Of a DNA stretch of 64,000 bases, positions 9,617-21,711 are shown one piece after another. Positions within the stretch are counted from its first letter, which is position 1. Every line of letters begins with the position of its first letter. Where the stretch lies: contig NC_063013.1 of NCBI RefSeq assembly GCF_020509005.1, positions 4,030,001-4,094,000 on the forward strand, written 5' to 3'. The position numbers and the translations under genes are program-made. The stretch comes from Fulvia fulva. Its lineage: Eukaryota; Ascomycota; Dothideomycetes; Mycosphaerellales; Mycosphaerellaceae. The notes under the pieces were generated by a model. It searched no databases. It was not told the DNA's origin and saw only the letters and a program-made list of their open reading frames with translations.

Positions 9617-11352
9617 GATTAACTTCTTTCGAGTCAACAGAGGGAAAACCAATGGTTGAAGGAACAAAGTGAGTGGTGATGGAAGGACTGGTCTGTTGCT
9701 GCACTTGTTCAACCGCGGGAAGCTAGGAGATAACTACAAGACGGCAACAACGCATCAAGTCATCCGAAAGTTCCCAAGCCAGTTCTTGCATGCCTCCACT
9801 CGAGTCCATGAGGACGAATGCGACGGTTTCGCTTGCGTGGCCACGCTGATTTCGTGCCTGGATCGGCAAGACTTGTCAGATACACTGCCGCGTGCTCTTA
9901 CAGGGGTCCACACACTTGCACAGCGAGCACGGATATTTGGTCCGAGCTGAATATCAAAGTATCATGAAAAAAGCCGAAGCACCGTTGACTCCACAGAGCC
10001 CACAATACCATTCGGTGCCAGCCCCGGTGACACAGCGCAGCCGAGCGGACCACATCACCGAAACTTCACATCGCCTTCCTGCTGACCTTTTATCGCCCAT
10101 GCGAGCCCGACTTGCAGCAGCAGCAATACGTTCCTGCATGACCGTCGAGTTGTACGCAGACCGCTGTTCTCGCTTGAACCCCTACAGGTGGAGGGGACTT
10201 CCGCCACGCGCTCATCACGATAACGCAAGACCTGACGTATTGACGGTGCCATTGTTACATGGATCCTCCGGTCTGCCGCGGCTCGGCGAGAGATAGTCGC
10301 CAGACTATCGTTGCTTGTGACGACGTCTTGGAACGAAGATCGCCTAGTGCTTCAACTTACGATGGATCTACTCCGATCAGACAAGGTCTGTGAGATACAC
10401 GAGAAGACGTATCACTAAGCTTGCGTCTTGGACGGGGCCAGAACCTTGCATTCGGGGAATATCAGCCCCGTTGGGTCTAACTTGTGGAGAAGTACAGTGG
10501 GCAGCTCGAGCCTACGTTCGTGCCTCGATCCTTTCTCAGCCTCTCTCGTGCGTATGCGCCGCAACCAGACGACTACATGCAGCTTTGCCCTAAGTGTACC
10601 AGCATGCGCTGCAATACGACTGTCCACATGCGAGTTAAGGCAACTACAACTTCCGTATCCGGAATCGAGCATGTGCTTACGCGCGCTAGTGAGCCTTTCT
10701 CAAGTCCTTTGCCAAGATACAATACATCTTCAACAACGTGCCTTCGCCGAGGTATTGGAATGTACCCAATAAGCAACGTCAACCATTCTCAGCAAACTAC
10801 ATAGGCGAGCTCGGATCATGGATGTGCGCAGAGCCTGATGCGTGCTCGGCACTTTCTTGCCGTAGAGCATCCTCATGCACGGACAACGACTTCAATCGAC
10901 AACTGCGCCAACCTGACCGAGACTGTTGAGACTCATGTTCCGGCTTTCTTTCCACACTTCGCCACACTGACGCTGACAGAATGCCTCATCCTCATAGGTT
11001 TGTCTCTTACACTTCTCTGCCCCACCGCTAATGGATCAAAGTATCATGACGAACACATCCCACCGTTTGGGAAGAGTTGCGATAATCAACACCCGTGCTT
11101 GACACGGAGCATACTCGAAGCATGTTGACGTATCGCCACACCGAACAAAGGGGACGCTATTCTTGGACCCATTGGGTGGACCAAGAGCTCGAGAGAGAGG
11201 TTCAGCTCCGTCCCTCGGACGAGCACACCGTAGCTGCCCGTGGCAGCATCGAGGTATGGAAGAGGCTTATAGAGCCATGTAGCTTGGCTTTCATTCGCGT
11301 TGGTACCGTCACATCCTTCATTCCTTCTTGTCTTTCGTTCGTGGTCCTAGCC
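9617..11352. promoter_or_regulatory. Divergent intergenic region, secreted protein / laccase
   Basis: 1.7 kb upstream of both a secreted-protein gene and the laccase gene. I found no convincing gene; open frames at 9892-10296, 10415-10804 and nearby overlap in several frames and lack motifs. A laccase promoter and perhaps a long 5' UTR are expected here. Confidence 0.5.
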
Positions 11353-13195
11353 ATGAAGCACTTTTCAGGCTTCCTGCCTTTCCTTACTGTCGTACCTCTA
11401 GCACAAGCATTCAGTATACCAGCGCCCAGGCATGCTCTACCAGCCCCAAAAGTACAGAACCACCAATCCATTACTGCCAGAGATGTATGCAGTGGCAATA
11501 CAGCGGAAGATCGAAGCACATGGTGCGACTACGACCTGAGCACCAACTACTACGAAGAAGTCCCCGATACCGGAGTGACGCGCGAGTACTGGTTCGAGGT
11601 TACAAATTCTACATTAGCACCGGATGGCATATCTCGAATTGTTCTGTCGATCAACGGCTCGGTGCCTGGGCCGACAATCTATGCAGACTGGGGCGACACT
11701 GTGACAGTGCATGTTACGAACAGTCTGACGAACAACGGCACGGGTATACATTGGCATGGTTAATCAGTCTCCCTGAGCCGCGCGATCATGACTGACTGAC
11801 AAACACAGGGATAAGGCAAAACTGGACGAACTCAGAAGATGGCGTGCCAAGCATAACACAATGCCCTACAGCACCGGGTGAAAGTCAGACGTACACATGG
11901 CGCGCCACGCAATACGGATCTAGCTGGTACCACTCTCACTACTCGCTCCAAGCTTGGGAGGGAGTTTTCGGCGGTATTGTCATCAACGGTCCTGCTACCG
12001 CGAACTATGATGAGGATCTTGGTATCATGTTCCTTAACGACTGGGATCATCAGACTGCAGATGCCCTATACACATATGCCGAGACGAAAGGTCCGCCGAC
12101 GCTAGATACTGGCCTTATCAACGGCACGAATACCTGGCTCAACGAGACTGGCTCACGATGGGAGACTTCTTTGACATCCGGAACATCGTACCGCCTTCGT
12201 CTTGTGAACGGAGCTATCGACACCCACTTTGACTTTACTATCGATAACCATACCCTGACCGTCATTGCAGCTGACTTTGTACCCATCGTACCATACACGA
12301 CAGAAGCACTCAGCATAGGCATGGGACAGCGATATGATGTGATCATAACAGCCAACCAAGCAGATGTGGCTAGCGACTTCTGGCTCCGCGCGATTCCAGA
12401 TACGTTCTGTAGCGAGAACCTCTACGGGCATGACATTCGCGGCATCATACATTACGGCAGCAGTACCGGCACACCTTCGACAACTTGTTACGAGATTGAT
12501 GAGAAGGAATGCTTTGGCGAGGTCTCGAGCAATCTCGTGCCGTACTTCGAGCTGGATGCCGGATCTTCGGCGGCGCTTGACGAGAATCTGGCGGTCAGTG
12601 TTGGCTTCAACTCTGAGAAGCTTTTCAAGTGGTACATCGGTGGAACTTCCATGAAGATCGAGTGGGCAGATCCATCTGCATTGCAGGTCATCAATAACGA
12701 GACTTCATGGGCGGATAGTTCTGGCGTCATTGAGTTTGAGGTAAGAAGCCACAAGCCCTGATCACACACTCCATACTGACAACACTCCTCCAGGGTGACG
12801 AGGACACATGGGCCTACATCATGATCCAAACGACCAACGCCATCCCTCACCCTATCCACCTCCACGGCCACGACTTCTACCAACTCGCCCAAGGCACCGG
12901 AACATACGAGTCCTCCGCTCCAACCCTCCAGACCTCCAATCCCATTCGCAGAGACGTCACTATGCTGCCTGCCTCCGGCTACGTTGTGATCGCCTTTTCA
13001 GCCGACAACCCAGGTGCCTGGCTGTGCCATTGTCACATTGGCTGGCATACTGAAGAAGGTTTCGCGTTGCAATTCATTGAGCGGTATGACGAGATCGCCG
13101 CACTTTATGATGCGGATACGTTGGAGGATGGGTGTAGTTCGTGGTCGACGTATCAGATGGCGGCGAGCTTGGTGGATGATGGAAGTGGTGTGTGA
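11353..13195 (+). CDS. Laccase (asco-type multicopper oxidase)
   Basis: Exons 11353-11758, 11809-12740 and 12794-13195 (introns 50 and 53 nt) give 579 residues. The signal peptide is about residues 1-20 (ends PLAQA). All four copper loops are present: L1 HWHGIRQNW at 133, L2 WYHSHYSLQ, L3 HPIHLHGHDF at 465 and L4 HCHIGWH at 525. The position axial to the type-1 copper (HxxxG-F) is Phe, as in high-potential laccases; many asco-laccases have Leu. The protein ends DDGSGV, resembling the C-terminal DSGx plug of mature asco-laccases. Known reaction: oxidises phenols while reducing O2 to water, extracellularly. Substrate (lignin phenol, melanin precursor or other) cannot be assigned. The first donor (GTTAAT) is weak, but frame and copper motif continuity require it. 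Confidence 0.93.
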
Positions 13196-13924
13196 GGATG
13201 GCAATGATAGAAGACAGGAACGATGAACGGCATAATTTGCATGGAGTATAAAGGGGAAAGGGTCAGGTTAGGGACGGCAAAAGTTCCGTCAAAATCTCGT
13301 AATGGTATCAATGAGAAGTCCTTGGAAGGACAATATATGCAGTCAGGATATCCCTGTCAGCCTCATCCCGGGCGCTCTGCTGTATTGGAGTCTCGAGTAG
13401 CACTTCGGACGCATCGTATCGGCCACGCTCTCACGCGATGCATCTTACGTTGCACTTCTGATATGTCACGAAGCGGTTGCGATTTCTCGGGTGTATGTCA
13501 AAGTCTGGTCGACCCTGTAGTGTGGAAGTCGAGGTAGAGCTTTTTAGATCCTAGACCTCGAGTAGACCCAATAGACGTCTGGCTTGAAGGCTGAGGTAAG
13601 ATTGCCGCATCTGCGCTGATACACGTGCCCGCAGCAGTACTGTTGCGTATTGCTTACGAGGGGGCTATCTCTTTGCGTGCTTGCACTACGTTGCACGGCA
13701 TGCACGACCACATTTATCCCCTCCAGAGGCAGGCTCTTGAGCCTACCTGCTAATGGGGACAAAGGAAATACGAAAAGTCGTTAGTAGAAAAAGGAGGGGT
13801 GGTGTTTACGAAATAGACAAGAAAGAAATCATATTGTCGTTTTGTCGAAAATGTGGCCGTTGGTGTAGATAGGGGCTGCGAGACACACGAGATTCAAGGC
13901 GTATACAAGCTGTGCGAGATGCCC

Positions 13925-14367
13925 ATGGGTCGCTGCGAATCTTCATGGACGGCGCCATATTGCATGACTGCCCCCTCCAAGCATACGAAGAAACCGTCCT
14001 CCTTGGACACCGCACAGCCTGTTCCTCGAGTCGCGTGCGAACGCTTGTACTGCTGCAAGTGGGACATGAACAAGCGAAATATCGGCCATGATCTCTGATG
14101 GGTCGCTGCGAATCCTCATGGGCAGCGCCATTTTCTATGGCTGACCTCTCCAAGCATCCGAGGAAACCGCCCTCCTCGTCGAAGAGACCGATAAGTCAAC
14201 GAGTCTGTCCCGCTGCAGCAGTCTGTCGAAAGTTGCGACCAACTCCACCACAAGACATGCTAACGTGCCAACTTACGATGGGTCGCTGCGAATCTTCATG
14301 GGCAGCGCCATTTTCTATGGCTGACCCCCCCCCCCCCAATTATGCGAAGAAGCCGCCCTCCTCGTGA
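13925..14367. repeat. Three-copy imperfect direct repeat, core about 80 bp
   Basis: Copies begin at about 13925, 14098 and 14278, so the spacings are 173 and 180 bp. Each core opens with ATGGGTCGCTGCGAATC and runs through a conserved segment ending near AAACCGTCCTCC / AGCCGCCCTCCTC. The sequence between cores is much less alike. In one frame each core reads MGRCESSW followed by T/A-APF-like residues, and copies 2 and 3 share one open frame (14098-14367). The spacing of copy 1 breaks that frame, so coding is doubtful. Confidence 0.85.
14325..14337. repeat. Poly-C run (13 nt)
   Basis: Thirteen consecutive C residues inside the third repeat copy. They replace sequence that in copy 2 reads as ordinary mixed bases, so this is probably a slippage product. 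Confidence 0.95.
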
Positions 14368-14753
14368 AGACTGAGACACACACGTCTTGCGATGGTGTTG
14401 TCGATGGTGTTGTCGGTCGATGGATGTCGTGTGTGTCGGTTGAGGAAGAAGAGGAAGAGAAGAGAAGTCGAAGCTCAAGCTTGACGATGAAGCTAGCGCG
14501 AATACTGACTAACAGTCCGCGCACCTTCCTTGCAGAGTCGTGTACATTCACTCCGCCGTACTCTTCACGTGCAAGTCGCTCATCGCTCGTTGTGCGCGAT
14601 CTTGGACGGCAATGACGAGCATGGCGCTTCTGTGCTGCTACGAGAGCCTGTGACCTACCAAGCAAATTTACCGAGTCACAGGTAACCCTTGCCCGCATTC
14701 TCCTGGCCCACCATCCCAGTCCCAGGTTGAACAGACTTGATCATTGTGTCGCA

Positions 14754-16449
14754 ATGGGACCACACGACAGCCCGCCCGTGGCCGCTATATTTCTTGTCAT
14801 CTTTGATCAAAAGATCGGGTAAGGACGGGCTGCTGACCCCACAGCTAGCAAGTTACTGAGACCACCGTAGCTATACCACCGCCTGGAAACGCAGCCTCCC
14901 AGATATCGATCTCGACGGCGTTGAATACAAGAGCTTGCCTTCCGGCCTACACGTCGTTAAAGAGGACTTGGTATACTTCATCCATGGCGAAGCATATGCT
15001 GGCATCAGTGCATTCGTACAAGAGGAAGCTGATGCAACACAACGCAATGCGAACTTTGCAGCAGTCGGCGCGCTTGTACCGCTGACTTATGGTCAACTGG
15101 GTCGTAGTTGGGCACATGCTGGAGAGCTGCAAGCGTTGGCCAGAGAGGTCGTGAAGAACACATCGGACACGCGAGCATTGGAGTTGTTCTGGAAGCAGCA
15201 CAGGTCCGATGAGGCAGCCAGAGGAGACTCGCGACCATCCTCACAGCCGCGGAGTGAGAGCTCGAGTGCACCTGAAGACAAGACGCGGAAGCGTGCGCCG
15301 TCAGAAGCGACTCTTGCTGGTCTCAGCGCTGGCGGAGCATTGCCTGTCGACCATCCAGCTTCGCATGTGCCGGCGATACTAGACACGTTTGGGCCGTTGC
15401 TCTTCCCTCTGCACAGAGCCGCTCTTGCTCGCAAACGTGTGTTGCTGCTTGGAACTCCTTCGGTGCAGAAACATGCGAACATTGTCTATATTGCTTCTGT
15501 GCTGTCTAGCATTGCGCCGGCTCTGGCAGAGAGCCTTCCTGCAGAGGCAGAAACGCTCTTGCGCGCCTCGGCTCTCTTTCAGGTTGGCATACACGATATA
15601 GATTCGCTAGCTAACAGAAGCAATGGCAAAGGCTGGCTAGCATGTACCACTGACGATATTCTCGGGGAGAAGAAGCAGCTCTACGATGTGCTTGTGCAAC
15701 TCCCATCTGTTGCACCCCACACTCAACAGAAGATCTGGCCTACGCTGAAGACCTCTGATGGGAGGTATCTAAAAGCATCACAGCGCGATCTGGGACGATG
15801 GACGCTGCTAAAGAGAGAGCTTCGACGCCTTCAACGACAGACAGTAGGATTCGGCACCGATCAGCCCATTCCAGACCCTGCAACAGAAAGCGACGAGAGA
15901 CCGCTCTTGCAGAGGCGAGGGACTAGCACTGCCCTGTATGAGAACACCGGCTTGGAGGATCGCGACGAAAGCGAAGCCGTGGAAGCAGCTTCGTGGGGTG
16001 CAATGGCATATCGAGGATTCATGTGGTGGGCATCTGCTGGTGAAGCTAGCGCCTGGGAGAACGACGACGCGAAGGCGGACGAGGAGATTTTGTTTGACAT
16101 GCCCGATGTCGGTGGGCTGTTTTCTGATGGCACAAACGGCATGCCGCCTGATCGCGAAGGGGAATATTCTCGAGCTGCGGCAACGATGGTCGTTGCATAC
16201 TTCAGAAGGGTGACCGAGGGTATTATGCAGACCATGGCAGCGGTGGTGGAGCAAGCAGACGATGATACGGAGGAGGGTGTTCAAGCTGATGAGCTGCAGC
16301 TTTCTGAGGACGACATGCGAATGATGGGCTTGGACTGTTGGAGCCAGGAGGACAAGACTTTTACTCGAGACATGCTGAAGCTGTGGTTCAACCGAGACGC
16401 GGTCGTGATCGACCAAGGTGTAAGATTATGCGGTGTGAAGATATGCTAG
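14754..16449 (+). CDS. DENND11/LCHN-Anr2-like protein (DUF2347/DUF4484)
   Basis: Exon 1 14754-14818 (MGPHDSPPVAAIFLVIFDQK...), intron 14819-14870 (52 nt, GTAAGG..TAG), exon 2 14871-16449; 547 residues. The junction reads FDQKIGYTTAWKRSLPDI, then GVEYKSLPSGLHVVKEDLVYF, which matches the N-terminal signature of fungal Anr2/LCHN proteins. The part at about residues 60-220 fits that DENN-related fold. The end (MGLDCW, then RLCGVKIC) fits the DUF4484 C-terminal region. The position at 14935 is a TTG leucine codon, so it is not the start. Related proteins are DENN-type and are suspected Rab regulators; the function in this organism is unknown. Confidence 0.8.
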
Positions 16450-16626
16450 ACTGGCTGAAAGTGAGTGGAAGCAAGCAGGAAGCTACTGATGAGCAGACGG
16501 CTGTTTGAGCGTCGAACGTAGCGGCTTCCGAGTTTTCTTGATCTTCACTTCAATCTAACGAACACACCACATCCTCAAACCCGCACAAAAGGTCATTGTA
16601 CTTTCGATCGATCGCCACCAGCCGAC

Positions 16627-18345
16627 ATGGCAAAGTACAAGCACGTTCGTACCCGTGGAAAGCCTCGCATTTCAGTGCTTCGCAGTAACCTCGCAACCAC
16701 GAACTGGAGCCTCTGCCCATCGACCGAAGATGACATCGAGCCATTCTTAGCCGCCACTGCGGCTGCATTGGAAAGCGAGCCAGCTGAACACTTCTCGCGT
16801 CTAACGATTGCGCCTCTGGACAACAAGCTTGGAAGCTGCACTGCAGTCATACCTGTCCTCGATCCGTTGGCCGGCAAAAGTGCCACCAAGTCGGAGCAAA
16901 AGTTGTTGGTGTTCTTGCAGGAGGCCGGGGTGCTGTCGCCCGCAGCTGGCCTGGAAGAGTTGAGTCAATGGGGACAGGCGAATGAGCTGCCATATCGAAA
17001 CGACCTCAGACGCGAAGCCAGAGGTCTTTATTCCAACGAAGTGACGAAGGAGATCTTGCCCGGCGTGAGCGTGACAGTGACACAGTATGAAGGGAGCCTG
17101 GCACACGCTGCCGCTCAAGCTGTGCCACCCAGCATCGCTGGGGGATCGGGTGCTCTCGAACCACTTGGCAAAAATGAACAAAAATTCCTGCGCCACCTGA
17201 AACAGACTCGTGCGCTTCCGCAGACCGCGACTGCAGCAGGCTTGCATCTTTGGTGCCGCTCTCGCGGCTTGTACAGACGTGTGGACGTGCAGTGCGCGGC
17301 AAAAGCCTTCCAAAAGGCAAATGTCAGCAGCATTCCGCAGCAGCAAATGGGTGCTCAAGCTACCATTCACCATGGAAAATCGGCACGAGTCGAGAAAGAC
17401 ACTGCTCGCAAGGCAGACAACAGCGCCGCGGGCACTGGCACTCACCGTCTGAATGCAGATGACTTACTCGCCTGGCTACAAAGAGGTGGGTCGATGACCG
17501 GAAGTGGGACAGGTAATACGATGTCGCTTCCGCGACCTGATCCCAAGATGGAGAGTACGAGTCGTGCCAGCATAAGGCAGCATACATCAATGTTTTCCCC
17601 GGAGCAGAAAGTAAATATCGCAATACCAGGTCTCGCGGAGCGCTTGACAGAGCGAGCTGGATTCCACGCCATGGCCAGCGAACAGCCCCGGAACTCAAAC
17701 GAAGATGCCAAAGACCAGCACGGACTTACAGCAATCAATGTCAATCACAGTACTGGTGCTTCAATTCATGATGCGACGCAAGTGGTCGGCCAAGAGGAAT
17801 TTCGTCGGAGAACAGACGAGGAGCAGCTCCAATCTCTCAAGAGACGAAGCTTGATTGCTCAGAACGCGAATTCCGAAGACCTGTGGAGGTGGAAGGTGAC
17901 GGATGTGGCTACAGGTGAAGCCTGGCGCGAGGCATTGAAGCGAGGCGTTTCCGAGTGAGCTCGCGCTCTCCGTGAAGTGGGGCAAAGTTCGCAGAAACTG
18001 ACTGGCGCCCATGGCGACGAAATGCAGTCGACCCAAGGACTGATACATTCTGGTAAGCACAGGAAGTATCTCGAGTGGGTCCAGCGCAAGGGCTTGCTGG
18101 CGCCAGATGCTACTGCGGAAGAGATGTTGCATTGGAGAGAGCTCAACGCTGAAGAAGGAGAAAGATGGGGAGACTTTGTGTCGCGTATGTTTGGGAAAAG
18201 CCTTATGATTCGAGTGAGAGACGCTGCAGCGCTCAGTCAGCCGGGACGTGACCACACTTGCGGTACTCGAAAGGATGATTTGCAGGACGCAGACGACAAG
18301 GAGAGCGACTCGCAAGATACTGAAGGGCAGATGATCTTGGAGTAG
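16627..18345 (+). CDS. Unrecognised protein with a repeated Trp-containing module
   Basis: Proposed exons 16627-17954 and 18063-18345, with a 108-nt intron (GTGAGC..CACAG) that removes an in-frame TGA at 17956; 536 residues. Without splicing the first frame ends after 443 residues. Four copies of a module of about 45-50 residues are visible: residues 88-139, residues 182-233, the end of exon 1 (about 412-443) and exon 2. The common pattern is EQK-x-L-x2-L, then GxLxPxATxEEL, then xxW, then a basic helix. Copies 3 and 4 share ExLxxW and GExW. No enzyme motif, signal peptide or membrane segment is seen. The middle (240-400) is low-complexity and polar. I do not recognise the family; the 3' exon is less certain than the first. 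Confidence 0.65.
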
Positions 18346-18663
18346 GAAGGACACAGGGAGATGGAGAGACATATGATGCTATGGCCGCCAAGCTTATGGA
18401 ACGCGAGTGAGGTGGTGGTCGATGTAACTATGATTCAGCAATGGAGTGCTGAAGTGAATCAGAAGAGCAGGAGAATTTGAGTGGCTCACAAGACACATGA
18501 CCGTGTAGAAATAAGCTTCAACGCGTCTGTGCATTCGGGTATGGTTACACAGCAACGCCCGCGTTTGGATGTTTTGACCGGGATGACTTCCTACAGCACA
18601 CACACATTACACTCGGATGATATGTTCACGTTCAGGACCTGGTAATCTCGCACGCCTGCCCTA
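18346..18663. other. Intergenic
   Basis: 318 bp between two same-strand genes. It should hold a terminator and the promoter of the coiled-coil gene; no other feature is seen. Confidence 0.6.
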
Positions 18664-20736
18664 ATGGACTCGCCAACAGCATTCCAATTCCCTTCTCGCG
18701 AATCGCAAGCACTGCACCCTCTCTCACCCGAACGCGCACACAACTCGCGACAGATCTCGACGGCCTCGACGATGACCGCTAAGAGCTCAGCGTCCGAAGC
18801 TGAAGGAAACGAGAATGCATCGCCGAGAGGATCGCCGCTACGGAAAGCAAACCTCTTCGCAGACTACCAACCGCAGTCGCCGACAAGAGGGACTGGCCTG
18901 AACGGTCTACCACTTTCACCCTCGATGCCGGAGATACCCGCCTTCAGGAGTCATGCGCGAACCAACAGCGACGTACAAGGCCTTGTTAAGCGCTTCGAGC
19001 ATTTGGATGTCCGCGACCGGGATGCAGAAAGTAATGAGAGGAGGAAGAAACATGAGCTGGAATTGCGCCGGGCGCAGATTGCGCGCGAAGAGGCGGAAAG
19101 TGACGTGAAGAGGCTGCGTGAAGAAGTACGACGGCTGAGGAAAGAGGGCGATGAGGGTCGCGACCGAGAGAGAAAGGTTGGCAAGAGACTAGAAGTGGTC
19201 ATGGTTGGTCTCGTCAAGCTGAGGTGAGACATACATCGAGCTAACAGCGCACAACAGGATGAATTCACAACATTCAAAGAAAGCCATTCGTCGCAATCCT
19301 CAGTCTACGAGAAGGAGGTGCGAAGGTCGCGGAAAGAGGCCTTCAAGTCATCATCAGAACTGCTCAAGGTGAAGGAGGATCTCAAGTCGTTGCGAAGCAG
19401 TTTCCGAGTCATGCAGCAGAATTTGGAGGCAGAGAAGCGGAAGGTGCAGCAGCGGGAGCAGGAGACATTCGACGCGCAATACCACTTGGCGACTGTGCAG
19501 GAGGAGCTAGACAAGCTGCGAACACACATCAAAGTTGTGGAGGAGGAGCGCGAGGCTTTGAAGACAAGTTTGAAAGAAGAAGAAGTCGCACGAATCGCTG
19601 CAGAAGGAATGATTGCACTTCCGGCTGCATCGCAGGACGACGATGAGGACCTTATGAGCTCTCCGCGAAGACGATCACCGCAAAAGGCGGCCGGCTCACC
19701 GCTATCTGACGACAAAGAGAATGTGGGCATAGTCACCAAGAAGATGATCGAATCAAGACGGCTTGAAGAGGAACTGGCCATGGAAAGGACGCGACGTGAA
19801 CATGCCGAAGAACTATCCGAATTTTTGCGCATGGAATGTCGATTCGGGTGCTGTGATTGCAAAACTGCGAAGCCAGAGCACAGCATGCTGGCCATTTCGA
19901 ATGCTTTGGCCAAGAACATGGAAAGCATAAGGCGCAGTATGCGAGAAGTCCTGGCTCCCCCAACCTCTCCTACTGAGAAGCGCGACTCAGCTATCATGTC
20001 TGAAGTGAAGGCTGAGCCCGACCAGGAACACGCAGAGCCACCGGTTGTCATCAAGATCGAACAGACTGCCGATATTGAGATGGGGAATGCTGCAGAAGCA
20101 GATGTCTCGGATCATGCTGAGCGCAGCATGACTCTGGCAGGCGACCAAATTGACGACAACGAAGAAGCGATTGAAGACGATGTACTGGAGGTCGAAACTC
20201 CTCGCGCGCCACGCCCTACTCCTGTGAATATCGAGATGGAGCAGCCGGAGTCAGAGACTGGTCTCACTGAGTCGACAACAAAGGTACCTCTACTGCCCTC
20301 ATCTCGACAAACTCCTGCCCAGCCACAACCACCCACACCATTCCACCAACAACGCTCTGCCCGCACCATCACTACAACCACAACGATTCCGATGCGTTTC
20401 ACTCCCTCCAAGCCAACATCCCATGACTACGAGGATGCGGAGAACATCCCGCCTACCATCGAGATCCTATCACCACGCAGCCGCGCAGGCTCAGCTCCGA
20501 CGTTTGATCGCGAAGCAGCCTTGGCAGCAATAGCTTACCGAAGAGGCAGAGCAAAGTCAATCGCGAACGGCCATGCGACACCAAGAAAGCAGATGATTGA
20601 GGGCGTGAGTATCAAGGAGAGGCGGGACATCAGCGCGCCGGCGCTAGGTCAGCAGAAGAAGGTCAGTGCTAATGTTGCGAAGGGTACTGCTAGCGTTGGC
20701 AGAGGCGTAGCAGGAAGCGGCAGGAGGTTGGCTTGA
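18664..20736 (+). CDS. Coiled-coil protein of unknown function
   Basis: Exon 1 18664-19203 and exon 2 19258-20736, with a 54-nt intron (GTTGGT..ACAG, GCTAAC branch); 672 residues. The junction joins LEVVM to DEFTTFKESH, keeping one heptad-rich helix from about residue 105 to 310. Features in order: Ser/Pro-rich head, long charged coiled coil (VKRLREEVRRLRKE, then EAFKSSSELLKVKEDLKSL), a CRFGCCDC cysteine cluster near residue 380, and a long acidic, Pro/Thr-rich tail ending in a basic Gly/Ala segment. I recall similar cytoskeleton-like hypothetical proteins in filamentous ascomycetes carrying the same coil plus Cys cluster, without known function. The donor is weaker than the GTGAGA 20 nt downstream, but that one breaks frame. 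Confidence 0.75.
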
Positions 20737-21711
20737 AACTTGTGCAGTGCATAGGCATGTCGTTTGGGGATGTCTTGGGAGTTTCTGCATTGCAGAGTGA
20801 GTGCATTTCTTGTGAGGGTCTTGCTTCGACAGCGTAGGCGCAACGGCTAGTTCTTGCTCTTCAGCTTTGGAACTTTTTGAGCGCAATACCTTCGTTCGTA
20901 TCAAGCACAATGTGAATACTGTTGCTACAGGTTCGAAGCACAAGGCGTATGGGTCCAGGATTTTCTCGGCTTTCGTCTTCCGGCTTCTCCAACATTGCAA
21001 TTTCGCCCCGGATCTTCGCATCCCGTCTTCTCCAACCCAAGCATGTGTCAAGCCGAGCAAGCATGCACCATGCTGTGTCGAACCTGCATTCATACCATCT
21101 CCGAGGGCACTCAAGACGGCACTGCACCCATATAAAGATATGCAGCCGCAGCTGCAGCCGTGCCAAGCACAAGATCCAGCGCCGTTGCACGCAACCCTGT
21201 GTGCCGGAGCCAATCGTACCGCCCAGTGCACGAACTGCTTCGCCTGTGCCTGGCGCCGATCACATGGGCTTCCTGGTTCTACCTACCAATTCTGCAACTT
21301 ATCCTCCGAGAGAAGTCTTGTCTAGCGAAGGGATGCTGGGGTAGCTCGTTGCCGCTGCGCGTGACCTCGCGAACATTGGATGAGCGCTTATGAAAGTCAA
21401 TCTATTAAGTGATCTACACTACAGCAAGCACACGCGGAGGAATGTATGATATGTGGAAGCGATCGACACGGGCTCCGATGCTACTGTGGTGTAACAGAAC
21501 TGCTCTCTGAGAGATCTTGGACTACGTGCCTGAGCCGACATTAACGCGTACGGTAGGCGTGGCATAACAGAGCACGGAGTATAAGATGAGGGTGATATCT
21601 CCTCCACCATGGGTGAAGTGAAACATATCTGCACGGCCGATTCGCCTTCTGAGCAAGACTTCTCTCGTTGAACATAGACAATCTTTCGCTTTTGCAGCTT
21701 CATCAGGCAAG
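20737..21711. other. Intergenic, 5' of cutinase-like gene
   Basis: 975 bp. Several overlapping open frames occur on both strands (for example 20867-21325 plus and 20644-21231 minus), but none has a recognisable motif. A CTGCAG-rich palindromic patch lies near 21145. I call no gene. Confidence 0.5.

Larger units (their letters stand above)
13196..14753. other. Intergenic, laccase 3' flank
   Basis: 1.56 kb between the laccase stop and the next gene. It contains a three-copy direct repeat and a C13 run (separate entries). Open frames in the repeat patch are by-products of the repeat and I do not call a gene. Confidence 0.6.

Noticed and set aside
13925..14367. CRISPR-like array
   Set aside because: Only three copies with unequal spacing of 173 and 180 bp and long cores, in a eukaryotic genome; a local tandem duplication explains it.
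16501..16626. tRNA or other RNA gene in short spacers
   Set aside because: I looked for the TTCGANNC T-loop and box A/B patterns across spacers and found no convincing clover-leaf.
20644..21231. 195-codon minus-strand frame past the coiled-coil gene
   Set aside because: It overlaps the end of a supported gene, has no recognisable domain and is Cys/Ala-rich in a chance-like way.
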